Shown: positions 1-7,100 of the stretch, piece after piece
How positions within the stretch are numbered: the first letter of the stretch is position 1
Layout: each line of letters starts with the position of its first letter
DNA from: UBA7378 sp049611805
GTDB taxonomy: Bacteria > Pseudomonadota > Alphaproteobacteria > RS24
DNA length: 64,000 nt
Assembly: GCA_049611805.1 (NCBI GenBank)
Contig: JBMZAX010000007.1
Span: 32,352-96,351 of the forward strand
Reading direction: 5' to 3'
Program-made: the position numbers and the translations under genes
Notes under the pieces: model-generated
What the model was told of the DNA's origin: nothing
Database searches by the model: none
What the model saw: only the letters and a program-made list of their open reading frames with translations

Positions 1-80
1 CCGCCACTCCGGATACCGAATAAACCATGCTCTGCCGTGCAGGGGTTGTCGCAGGCTTCGGCTTGTGGCAGTGATGGCGC

Positions 81-551
81 ATGTCAGAACACAGCCCCGA
101 TACGAAACCAGATAAAGATTTTGAAATAAACGCCCCCGAACCTTTTCGGCTGAGCGTTCGGCGCGGGCCGTTCACCACGCATAATGGCCCATGGTATCAT
201 TGGGCCGACGGTGAAACCTTCCGGCAGGGGGTAAGATTGCAACGCCGCCATTGCAACAGCCGCGATATTTGTCATGGCGGGTTTTTGTGCTCGCTGGCCG
301 ACGGTTTGGCGGCGACGGCGGTGTTCCGCAATTTGAATCGCAGTTCGGTTACCATGAAGCTCAACACCGAATTTCTGGGCTCGGCGCGTGCGGGTGACTG
401 GTTGCAGGGCACGGGCTGGCTGGTGCGCGCGACACGGCGTATGGCCTTTGTTGAGGCGCGCGGCTGGGTCGGCGAGGCTGTCGACATGCCGGAGACGAAT
501 TTTGTGTTCACCGCCAGTGCGGTTTTCCGCCTGTTTGATCCGGCCGATTAA
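81..551 (+). CDS. PaaI-type hotdog-fold thioesterase
   Basis: This 156-residue protein has the size and pattern of the hotdog-fold acyl-CoA thioesterases related to PaaI. An N-terminal extension of about 40 residues leads to HGGFLCSLADGLA (about residues 65-77), which matches the conserved HGG-[x]-ADxA segment at the active-site helix. A beta-rich C-terminal half follows. Family members hydrolyse CoA thioesters in the cytosol, often aromatic or medium-chain ones. The exact substrate cannot be read from sequence. A second PaaI-like gene lies at 17577-17993 on the minus strand. The gene ends about 70 bases before tRNA-Pro. Fold assignment is firm; substrate is open. Confidence 0.8.
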   Translation: MSEHSPDTKPDKDFEINAPEPFRLSVRRGPFTTHNGPWYHWADGETFRQGVRLQRRHCNSRDICHGGFLCSLADGLAATAVFRNLNRSSVTMKLNTEFLGSARAGDWLQGTGWLVRATRRMAFVEARGWVGEAVDMPETNFVFTASAVFRLFDPAD

Positions 552-619
552 GCGCGCCGCATATTCCAGTTTTTTGCGTGCTTGAAACCGATTTCATTTC
601 CTTGTATCGATAGCTCCGT

Positions 620-696
620 CGGGGCATGGCGCAGTCTGGTAGCGCACCTGGTTTGGGACCAGGGGGTCGCAAGTTCGAATCTTGCTGCCCCGACCA
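620..696 (+). tRNA. tRNA-Pro (anticodon TGG)
   Basis: A full cloverleaf can be drawn. The acceptor arm pairs bases 620-626 (CGGGGCA) with 686-692 (TGCCCCG). The anticodon stem CCTGG/CCAGG (647-651 and 659-663) closes a 7-base loop with TGG at 654-656. The T arm carries GTTCGAAT. The discriminator is A693 and CCA is encoded at 694-696. The last 14 bases (683-696) recur exactly at 3693-3706, so the 3' end of this gene appears to have served as an integration site. Confidence 0.97.
683..696 (+). repeat. Left att core (tRNA-Pro 3' end copy)
   Basis: The bases TGCTGCCCCGACCA form part of the tRNA T/acceptor arm plus CCA. They match 3693-3706 without mismatch. Flanking bases differ on both sides, so the identity is bounded as expected for an att core. 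Confidence 0.82.
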
Positions 697-820
697 TTGT
701 TGGCTGTTGTCCGTTTTGTCTGTTGATCGCAGAAACCAGCCATTTTTGCAAAATTCTGAGGCTTACAGCACTTTGATCGAGTGGACTGGAGTAGACAAAA
801 TCAACAAAAAATCGGCAGAC

Positions 821-866
821 TTACGCCAATTTAAGCAAGATTGGCGTAAAAATTGGCGTAATCAAC
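821..866. repeat. Left arm-type repeats, ATTGGCGTAA x3
   Basis: One inverted copy (TTACGCCAAT, 821-830) and two direct copies (840-849 and 852-861) of the decamer ATTGGCGTAA are present. The direct copies start 12 bases apart. The second continues as TCAAC. The same paired arrangement with the same 12-base spacing occurs at 3623-3644. Such repeats next to an integrase gene are typical arm-type binding sites. The rest of 697-820 shows no gene. Confidence 0.7.
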
Positions 867-867
867 A

Positions 868-1194
868 CTACCTATCGACGGCTGATCGGAGGTAGTCGGG
901 TGATAGGTGCATGTAATTTTTTTCGACTGTTTTCATCGTATCGCCTAAAAATCCTGCAATTACATTCATAGCGACGCCATCTTCTGCGGCGTGTGTTGCC
1001 CATGTATGTCGAAAAACATGAGGGTGTAAATGAGGCATACCCATGCCAGCAGCCCAATTCTATAACTTCTCGAAGGGATCGCGTTTGTAACCGCATACCA
1101 GCTGGTCAGGTTCGCCCCGGTGCGGAAACAAAACACGCTCTAGAGTGTTCGACATCGGAAGAACAGGGCGGCGCAGAGCCTGAACTAACCCCGA
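868..1194 (-). pseudogene. Tyrosine recombinase (integrase), C-terminal remnant
   Basis: Reading the minus strand from about 1194 to the TAG at 868-870 gives a typical catalytic C-terminus. It has an RRPVLPMSNTL segment, then HPHVFRHTWATHAAEDG (the H-x-x-R-H box), then an MKTVEKNYMHLSPDYL segment with the likely nucleophilic Tyr. A TAG at 1060-1062 interrupts the frame where the context EKL-[stop]-NWAAGMG suggests a lost Trp. About 105 codons remain. The N-terminal and core-binding domains are missing, because the monooxygenase gene ends at 1195 in the same frame and takes their place. The product should be inactive. Its position beside tRNA-Pro explains the duplicated tRNA end. Confidence 0.85.
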
Positions 1195-2667
1195 TTAAAC
1201 AAAATTATATTCACTCGGATTGACCCTTTTTGTGCGGCGCTTGTATTCCAGCCAAGGCCCGGGCCAGTTATTGGTGTTCACGCCCTGCTTGGTAACGTAC
1301 CAAGATGTGCAACCGCCTTTTGTCCACACCGTTTCGGCGCTTCGTTCCTGCATTTCGGAGCGCCATTTTGACAGTGTTTCGGATTTGAGATCGAGATAGC
1401 CGTAACCGCCATCTTGAAGTTTTTTAATCGCGTCGAGGATATATCTATATTGGCACTCGTTCGAATAGGGTACAGAACCAGCGCCATGATTGGTGTTGGG
1501 GCCGTACATGATGAACATGTTTGGAAACCCTGAAACGGTGGTGCCAAGATAGGCTTCCGGTGTGCCGTTCCAAACGTCGCTTAACTCGCGATTTTCAAGG
1601 CCATATATTTTCATCGGCGCAACAAAATCTAGCGGCTTAAACCCGGTGCCCCAAATAATAACATCGGCTTGTCTTGCGACGCCGTCTGCATCAATTAGAG
1701 CGTTTTTGGTGACGCTTGGCGCGGGACCATGGATGAGTTCGACATTTTCCCGCTTTAAGGTTGGATACCAGTCATTGGAAAATAACGCGCGCTTGCAGCC
1801 GATTTGATAGTCGGGTGTTGCTTTTGCCAGCAAATCCGGATTGTCGCCCAGTTCCTTGCGACGGTATGCGTTTGAGAGGGTTTGCATGGGTTTGAGTAGC
1901 CAATGGCGTGTCGTGAACCCATAAGTCAAAACCTCAAAGACCGAAAAGAAAAAGCGGCGGCTAAAGGAAACGCGAAGGGGCAGCAAGTTAAAAAGCCGTT
2001 TTTCCCAATTGGCGTATACCCGATCGAATTTGTGCAAGATCCAGGGCGCAGATCGCTGATAAATATCGATATGGGCTGCCTGTTTTGCAATTTCCGGAAC
2101 AAATTGAATGGCGCTGGCCCCGGTTCCAACAACCGCGACGCGCTTTCCGCTTAAGTCGCAGGAATGGTCCCAGTTTGCCGAATGAAAGCTTGTGCCCTTG
2201 AATTGGTCGACGCCTTCAAGTGCGGGGATAGAGGGGTTCGACAACTGCCCGCATGCGGAGATTAAAATATTGAAGTCTTGCGTTTTGCCGTCGCTGCTTG
2301 CAACGCGCCATTTTTTTTTCGATGCATCAAAATGGGCGCTTTCAACTGCCGTGTTGCATTTGACATAATCGCGCAGGCCAAAATCATCCACCAAAGTATT
2401 CAGATATTTCTCGATATCCGATTGGGGTGCATAACGCCGTGACCACTCAGTTCCTGGTGCGAAGGAATACGAATAGAGGTGAGAGGGGACATCGCACGCC
2501 GCGCCGGGGTAAGTGTTTGCCTGCCACACGCCGCCTATGCCTTCGTCTCGTTCAAATATTGTTAGATCCGTAAAGCCTGCTTTAAGCAATCGGATAGCAG
2601 CGCCGACACCGCCAAATCCGCCACCTATTATTGCCACAGATATATTTTGGGCTGAGAGCTTGCCCAT
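1195..2667 (-). CDS. Baeyer-Villiger-type flavin monooxygenase
   Basis: The 490-residue protein belongs to the two-dinucleotide-binding flavoprotein monooxygenases (CzcO/BVMO type). GGGFGG (residues 15-20) binds FAD, and a second GTGASA motif near residue 200 binds NADPH. FKGTSFHSANW (from residue 156) fits the BVMO fingerprint FxGxxxHxxxW. The enzyme should use NADPH and O2 to convert a ketone to an ester or lactone. A start 15 codons further upstream is possible, but the ATG at 2665-2667 has GGAGGG just before it. It follows the TetR gene on the same strand and is cargo of the tRNA-Pro island. A similar enzyme is encoded at 7101-8555. Substrate is unknown. Confidence 0.87.
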   Translation of the reverse strand: MGKLSAQNISVAIIGGGFGGVGAAIRLLKAGFTDLTIFERDEGIGGVWQANTYPGAACDVPSHLYSYSFAPGTEWSRRYAPQSDIEKYLNTLVDDFGLRDYVKCNTAVESAHFDASKKKWRVASSDGKTQDFNILISACGQLSNPSIPALEGVDQFKGTSFHSANWDHSCDLSGKRVAVVGTGASAIQFVPEIAKQAAHIDIYQRSAPWILHKFDRVYANWEKRLFNLLPLRVSFSRRFFFSVFEVLTYGFTTRHWLLKPMQTLSNAYRRKELGDNPDLLAKATPDYQIGCKRALFSNDWYPTLKRENVELIHGPAPSVTKNALIDADGVARQADVIIWGTGFKPLDFVAPMKIYGLENRELSDVWNGTPEAYLGTTVSGFPNMFIMYGPNTNHGAGSVPYSNECQYRYILDAIKKLQDGGYGYLDLKSETLSKWRSEMQERSAETVWTKGGCTSWYVTKQGVNTNNWPGPWLEYKRRTKRVNPSEYNFV

Positions 2668-2763
2668 GTTCCCTCCGCGAAGTTTTGAGAAAGGGGACTT
2701 CCCTAATGCCACAGAAACTATACGAGACGGTGCGTATTGTCCACGCGAAAGTTTTGAAAGTGT

Positions 2764-3351
2764 TTAGTCGGTAGTTGTTTTGAAGTATTGACTGACAAGC
2801 GATTTAATATATTTGGTATCAACGGTTTCAAACCGAATAAGAACCTTGTACCAAACCGCGCCGTAAAGCTTGTCAATCGCGATATCAACATCCAATTGAT
2901 TAGGAAATTCTCCCGCGCGCTGTGCTTCTAAAAACGCATGTTTGATAAGATTAATTCGCGGCAGATATACCGCCTCGGCCATGCGCTCATATAGTTCAGG
3001 ATTGCGATGCGCTTCAGCAAGAATGCAAATGGCGGCCTGGCGACAATCGGTGCGACCGATTTGTTGGCCGAAAGCCAATAGGGAATTTCCCAAATAGGTT
3101 GGCAGCGCGATTTTGCCATCATAAGCCGGCATTGGCGGTAAAAGCCGATCGCGCCAAACTTCTAATACGAGTTCGGCGCGCGACGGCCACCACCGATAGA
3201 TTGTTTGCTTACCGACGCCGGCCATTTCGGCGACTTTTTCAATTGAGAAATCAACATAGCCGTTGGAGCCTAGCAAGTGCATCGTAGCTTCGAGGATGGC
3301 CTGATGCGATTTAGCATTTCGTCGCTTTTTCACTAAATTTGTGTCTTTCAC
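2764..3351 (-). CDS. TetR-family regulator of the island monooxygenase
   Basis: The N-terminal helix-turn-helix is clear: FSIEKVAEMAGVGKQTIYRWW, roughly residues 36-56 from the chosen start. An all-helical ligand-binding domain follows, for 195 residues in all. I chose the GTG at 3349-3351 because a GGAG sequence lies about ten bases upstream and a promoter fits upstream of it. The longer frame would start at GTG 3415-3417, inside a palindrome. The gene lies about 95 bases upstream of the monooxygenase on the same strand. Autorepression relieved by the monooxygenase substrate is the likely scheme. The ligand is unknown. Confidence 0.85.
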   Translation of the reverse strand: MKDTNLVKKRRNAKSHQAILEATMHLLGSNGYVDFSIEKVAEMAGVGKQTIYRWWPSRAELVLEVWRDRLLPPMPAYDGKIALPTYLGNSLLAFGQQIGRTDCRQAAICILAEAHRNPELYERMAEAVYLPRINLIKHAFLEAQRAGEFPNQLDVDIAIDKLYGAVWYKVLIRFETVDTKYIKSLVSQYFKTTTD

Positions 3352-3381
3352 TGAGCAATATCTCCACGCAAGGTTAGATGG

Positions 3382-3410
3382 AATATCGTTGGGTGTTGCC
3401 TTGGTGTCAA
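3382..3410 (-). promoter_or_regulatory. Predicted sigma70-type promoter of the island tetR
   Basis: On the minus strand TTGACA (3410-3405) is followed, after 17 bases, by GATATT (3387-3382). Transcription would start near 3375, about 25 bases before the chosen GTG. The -35 box lies inside the palindrome at 3403-3418. Confidence 0.6.
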
Positions 3411-3418
3411 ATGACACC
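3403..3418. promoter_or_regulatory. Palindromic operator candidate for the island TetR
   Basis: GGTGTCAAATGACACC is a perfect 7-base inverted repeat around a 2-base centre. It overlaps the predicted -35 box of tetR, where a bound repressor would block RNA polymerase. TetR proteins usually bind palindromes of this size near their own promoter. Confidence 0.62.
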
Positions 3419-3448
3419 GCGGCAAGGAAAGTGGAGGAAGGCTTTTAA

Positions 3449-3616
3449 AAATCAATATTCTACCCAGCGCTGCTGGAATTACGGAGCGCTGACGCTAAGA
3501 AAGAATTTGCGAACACAATGGTTGAAGTGTTTAACGACAAGCGTTATGTGCCGCGCGACGACCAAGGACGAGGCAGACGGCAAAGGAAGCGACGGCAAAG
3601 CCGGGATGGGCGATAA
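3449..3616 (+). pseudogene. Unrecognised truncated coding fragment inside the island
   Basis: A short open frame of about 55 codons runs from after the stop at 3446 to the TAA at 3614. It reads YPALLELRSADAKKEF, then a middle part with NDKRYVPRDD, then a very basic tail rich in Arg, Gln and Lys. An internal ATG is at 3518-3520, but no clear ribosome site precedes it. I do not recognise a family. The position, between the tetR promoter and the right arm repeats, suggests the 3' end of a lost element gene. It could also be non-coding. Confidence 0.3.
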
Positions 3617-3622
3617 AAAATA

Positions 3623-3649
3623 ATTGGCGTAACGATTGGCGTAACCAAC
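3623..3649. repeat. Right arm-type repeats, ATTGGCGTAA x2
   Basis: Direct copies at 3623-3632 and 3635-3644 start 12 bases apart, the same spacing as the left pair at 840 and 852. The second copy continues as CCAAC, matching TCAAC after the left pair except for one base. They lie about 50 bases inside the right att core. Confidence 0.7.
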
Positions 3650-3692
3650 GCGCAAGTTATTGTTGTTAAATAATAAAAACAGTATAGAGTAG

Positions 3693-3706
3693 TGCTGCCC
3701 CGACCA
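3693..3706 (+). repeat. Right att core
   Basis: TGCTGCCCCGACCA repeats the tRNA-Pro 3' end (683-696) exactly but has no tRNA body in front of it. It marks the right border of the element. The 14-mer TAATAAAAACAGTA (3671-3684) just before it also occurs beside tRNA-Arg at 33821-33834. Confidence 0.82.
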
Positions 3707-3740
3707 AAGCATCCATTTTAATGATATCTCAGGAATAAAC

Positions 3741-5009
3741 ATGGCGGGCTTGCGCGGCGTGTCGGCGGGGCATAGTCTGGCTTTTGTGGTGTTGAGAAAA
3801 ATCCCTTTTTTAACTCTTTCGGCAGGTTTGGCGCTGGCTGTTGCCGCATGTGACATGCCGATCAACCAAATGAGCCGGATGAACCATGATGATTTTCTGG
3901 TGCTGGACAGTCATCTGGACACGCCGCTTGTTCTGGACAGGGCCGGTTTCGACATTACCCGTCGCCATGATTGGCAGCGTGATTATGCGCAAGTTGATTT
4001 GCCGCGTATGCGCGAGGGCGGGCTGGATGGCGGCTTTTGGGTAATTTACACCGCCCAGGGCCCGCTGACAAAACGCGGCTATGCCAAAGCCTTGGCACAT
4101 GCGCGCCACCGCAATCGGGTGATTGACGAAATGCTGCGCGCGCAGGGCGCCGATTTCGAACTGGCCGTGCGCGCGGCCGATGCCCCACGCATTGCCGAAG
4201 CCGGAAAACGCGTTGTCTATAAAAGCATCGAAAACGCCTATCCGCTCGGCGAGAATATTGACTTGCTGGATGAGTTTTACGCCGCCGGTGTGCGCATGGT
4301 GGGGCTGGTACATTCGACAAACAATCAATTCGCCGACAGCGCGACCGATTTGAAGGGGCAAAAATGGGGTGGCCTGTCGCCGCTTGGGCGCCGGCTTATC
4401 CGTCGCGCCAACAGGCTGGGCATGATTGTTGATATGTCTCATGCGCATGATGAGGCGCTGGCGCAGGCGATCGAGATATCCGCGACGCCGATAATCCTGT
4501 CGCATTCCGGCGCGGCTTTCCTTCACAAGCATCCGCGCAATGTGCCCGATGCGCTGTTGAAAAAATTGGCGCAATCGGGCGGCGTGATACAGATAAATTC
4601 GCTCTCGGCCTATTTGCGCGACTCCAGAGCGGACCCGAACCGCTTGCCGGAATTTTTGGCCATTTACCGCAAATATCAAAATGCGCCGGGCGGCATGCGT
4701 GAAAATCATGTGGCTTTTATTGCCGAACGGCGCGCGCTTGATGAGAAATACCCGCCCGACTATGCCGAATTTTCGGATGTGATGGCGCATGTTTTTCACA
4801 CGCTTGAGGTGATGGGCCCCGACCATGTCGGCATCGGCCTCGATTGGGATGGCGGCGGCGGGGTCAACGGCCTGCAAGATGTTTCAAATTTGCCCAAAAT
4901 CACCGCCGCGCTCAGAGAAAAATCGGTTTCCGCCGACACGATTGGAAAGATTTGGAGCGGCAATATGCTGCGTCTTTTGCGGCAGGCGGAAGACGCGCGG
5001 GTTCAATAA
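3741..5009 (+). CDS. Membrane dipeptidase-like lipoprotein (peptidase M19)
   Basis: The 422-residue product has an N-terminal hydrophobic segment ending in a lipobox (VAAC, Cys37). It should be exported and lipid-anchored. The metal-binding signature DSHLDTP (residues 56-62) supplies His58 and Asp60. KSIENAYPLG near residue 160 carries the bridging Glu. SHAHD and SHSGAAF supply the two further His ligands, and GLDWDGGG is the conserved C-terminal Asp region. M19 enzymes hydrolyse dipeptides and related amides with two zinc ions. The start at 3741 has AGGA before it; a later start would shorten only the signal region. It begins directly after the right att site, so before the insertion it followed tRNA-Pro. 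Confidence 0.88.
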   Translation: MAGLRGVSAGHSLAFVVLRKIPFLTLSAGLALAVAACDMPINQMSRMNHDDFLVLDSHLDTPLVLDRAGFDITRRHDWQRDYAQVDLPRMREGGLDGGFWVIYTAQGPLTKRGYAKALAHARHRNRVIDEMLRAQGADFELAVRAADAPRIAEAGKRVVYKSIENAYPLGENIDLLDEFYAAGVRMVGLVHSTNNQFADSATDLKGQKWGGLSPLGRRLIRRANRLGMIVDMSHAHDEALAQAIEISATPIILSHSGAAFLHKHPRNVPDALLKKLAQSGGVIQINSLSAYLRDSRADPNRLPEFLAIYRKYQNAPGGMRENHVAFIAERRALDEKYPPDYAEFSDVMAHVFHTLEVMGPDHVGIGLDWDGGGGVNGLQDVSNLPKITAALREKSVSADTIGKIWSGNMLRLLRQAEDARVQ

Positions 5010-5128
5010 AACAAGACGCCCAAAGCGGCCTGCCGCCCGGTTGACCGTATCACTCAAACGGGGCAATGAAGATTTTCATGCCCAAACCCGATTATGCGTT
5101 AGACTTGCAGTCAATTCAGGGAGGCAGG

Positions 5129-6106
5129 ATGAAGAACACCATTAAAGCGATTGAAATCGAAGCCTTTGGCGGGCCGGAGAACATGCAGCTTGTTGACAAG
5201 CCCGTGCCGGTGCCCGGGCCGGGCGAGGTGCGGGTGCGGCTGGCCGCAATCGGCGTCAATCTTATCGACACTTATCATCGAACCGGGCTTTATCCTGTGC
5301 CGCTGCCGAGCGGCATCGGCGTTGAAGGCGCGGGCGAGGTTGAAGCCGTGGGCGAGGGGGTCGATTTGCCCGTCGGCACGCGCGTGGCCTTGACCATGGC
5401 TTTGGGCGCCTATGCCGAAGCGATTGTTCTGCCCGCCGCCGCGCTCATCCCCCTGCCGGATTCGGTTGGGTTTGAGCAAGCCGCCGCCGTGCTGTTGAAA
5501 GGCATGACGGTGGATTATCTGTTCAATGATACATTTCCTTTAAAGGGCGGCGAAACAGTGTTGTTTCATGCCGCCGCCGGAGGGGTGGGGCTCATCGCCT
5601 GCCAATGGGCGCGCCATATCGGCGTCAATCTTATCGGTACGGCCTCGACGGATGAAAAATGCGCGCTGGCCGAAAGCCATGGCGCCAAGAAATGTGTTTT
5701 GTCCGGCGCACAGAATTTGGCCGAAACGCTGAAAGCGCTTGCGCCCGAAGGCGGGTTTCCCGCGGTTTATGACTCCGTCGGCAAAGACACATATCGTCTG
5801 GGGTTGGAGGTGTTGGCCCCGCTAGGCACATTTGCCAGTTTCGGCAATGCGTCGGGCGCGATTGAGGCGGTGTCGCCGCAAGATCTGGCGGCCAATGGCT
5901 CGTTGAATTTCACCCGCCCGACCTTGGCAACCTATATGGGCATACCCGGCTGGTTGCAGCAATCATCGGCCAAGGTTTTGCAACTGGTTGAAGACGGGGT
6001 GTTGTCGGTAGAGATTAACCAGCGCTACAGGCTGGATGAGGCCCGGCGCGTGCATGAAGAATTGGAAGCGCGCGCAACGACCGGATGTTCCATCATCACA
6101 CCGTGA
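5129..6106 (+). CDS. NADPH:quinone oxidoreductase-like MDR protein
   Basis: This 325-residue protein is a zinc-free medium-chain reductase of the quinone oxidoreductase group. GVNLIDTYHRTGLYP (about residues 43-57) is the QOR N-terminal signature. HAAAGGVGLIACQWA is the nucleotide-binding turn. No structural-zinc Cys cluster is present. Relatives reduce quinones or enones with NADPH. ATG 5129 is preferred because GGGAGG precedes it; the frame is open further upstream to 5066. The desaturase-like gene follows 67 bases downstream, so the two may be cotranscribed. Substrate is not predictable. Confidence 0.83.
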   Translation: MKNTIKAIEIEAFGGPENMQLVDKPVPVPGPGEVRVRLAAIGVNLIDTYHRTGLYPVPLPSGIGVEGAGEVEAVGEGVDLPVGTRVALTMALGAYAEAIVLPAAALIPLPDSVGFEQAAAVLLKGMTVDYLFNDTFPLKGGETVLFHAAAGGVGLIACQWARHIGVNLIGTASTDEKCALAESHGAKKCVLSGAQNLAETLKALAPEGGFPAVYDSVGKDTYRLGLEVLAPLGTFASFGNASGAIEAVSPQDLAANGSLNFTRPTLATYMGIPGWLQQSSAKVLQLVEDGVLSVEINQRYRLDEARRVHEELEARATTGCSIITP

Positions 6107-6173
6107 GAGCGGCCGGCAGAGAGTTTTGACTTCCCGCCGACTTTTGTTGTACCGTTTATCAAGAGGGAGTGCG

Positions 6174-7049
6174 ATGGTCGAGATTTCGAAAGATACCGAC
6201 AACCACATGGTCATCCTTTCAGATGTGCCTGTTATAGCTTGGCCCAGCATATTGTTGTTTTTCGGGTCGCTTGGCGGATTTGCCGCGATTACTTTTTTCG
6301 CCGTAACGGGTAGCCTTGACTGGTGGTTTGCTTGCCTGCTGAACGGCCTGTTTCTGTATTTTCTGTTTTCACCAATGCATGATGCGCTACACGGGTCGGT
6401 GTCCTCGATTGTTTGGCTGAACGAGGCCATTGGCCGAATATCTCTGGCGGCGTTTATTCCGGCCGCGCCGATGGAAATTGCGCGCTGGATTCACCTGAAG
6501 CATCATGCCCACACAACCTCCGACATTGATCCGGATAATTTCATGCATCATGGTGCATGGTACATTCTGCCCTTCCGGTGGGCCAATTTTGATATTTACT
6601 ATTTGAAAGCGTTTTTCGAAAGCACGGAGCCGCGCGTTCGACGCAATCGCGCCACGGTGCTTGTGTATCTGGCTTCTTTCGTTCTGGTTAGCGCATTAAT
6701 AATTGCCAATGGATATTTGGCCGAATATTTCATTTTATGGTTTTTGCCAACGCGCATTGCCGCTGGCTTTGTCGGTTATGTGTTTGTCTTTTTGCCTCAT
6801 TACCCGGCCCAGATTGCATCAAAGGATGACAAGTTCAAAGCAACGACAATGCGACTGGGTTATGAGTGGCTTCTGACACCGCTTATGGTTGCGCAAAACT
6901 ATCATTTAATTCACCACCTTTACCCGAATGTGCCGTTTCACAGATATCTAAAAGTCTGGGCGCTGAAACGGGCCGAAATTATGGCCCGAAACCCCGCCAT
7001 TCAACGGGGGTTTGGTTTGTCACCCATATGGCGGGCCGAGGCAGATTAA
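6174..7049 (+). CDS. Membrane fatty-acid-desaturase-like di-iron protein
   Basis: The 291-residue protein has several membrane segments and the three histidine boxes of membrane di-iron desaturases and hydroxylases: HDALHG, HLKHHAH and HLIHH. Members insert double bonds or hydroxyls into fatty acids, carotenoids or terpenoids, using O2 and electrons from a ferredoxin-type donor. The ATG at 6174 follows GAGGGAG and removes a 46-codon open extension that overlaps the previous gene. It converges with the P450/BVMO operon. A role in the same hydrophobic-substrate pathway is possible but only inferred from proximity. Confidence 0.8.
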   Translation: MVEISKDTDNHMVILSDVPVIAWPSILLFFGSLGGFAAITFFAVTGSLDWWFACLLNGLFLYFLFSPMHDALHGSVSSIVWLNEAIGRISLAAFIPAAPMEIARWIHLKHHAHTTSDIDPDNFMHHGAWYILPFRWANFDIYYLKAFFESTEPRVRRNRATVLVYLASFVLVSALIIANGYLAEYFILWFLPTRIAAGFVGYVFVFLPHYPAQIASKDDKFKATTMRLGYEWLLTPLMVAQNYHLIHHLYPNVPFHRYLKVWALKRAEIMARNPAIQRGFGLSPIWRAEAD

Positions 7050-7100
7050 TCGACCACCGCAAAAATTTGCCTGAAGGCGCGGGCGGCGGCTTTGCCGGTT

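Larger units (their letters stand above)
683..3706. mobile_element. tRNA-Pro-integrated micro-island (about 3 kb, integrase decayed)
   Basis: Seen: the 14 bases TGCTGCCCCGACCA at the tRNA-Pro 3' end (683-696) are repeated directly at 3693-3706. An integrase C-terminal remnant lies just inside the left repeat, and copies of the decamer ATTGGCGTAA lie inside both ends. Known: tyrosine-recombinase elements integrate into tRNA 3' ends, duplicate that end, and use arm-type repeats near both att sites. Inferred: this is an immobilised element. Its cargo is a flavin monooxygenase gene, a TetR gene and a short unrecognised fragment. Dipeptidase begins 34 bases after the right repeat. Confidence 0.82.

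Noticed and set aside
548..751. Minus-strand frame of 67 codons with AARFELATPWSQTRCA
   Set aside because: It is the well-known false translation of a tRNA gene (tRNA-Pro) in reverse.
3810..4877. Minus-strand frame of 355 codons
   Set aside because: It is antisense to the M19 dipeptidase, whose metal-ligand motifs are complete.
5678..6748. Not a separate gene: reverse frames over the reductase and desaturase
   Set aside because: They only mirror codon bias of the real genes on the plus strand.
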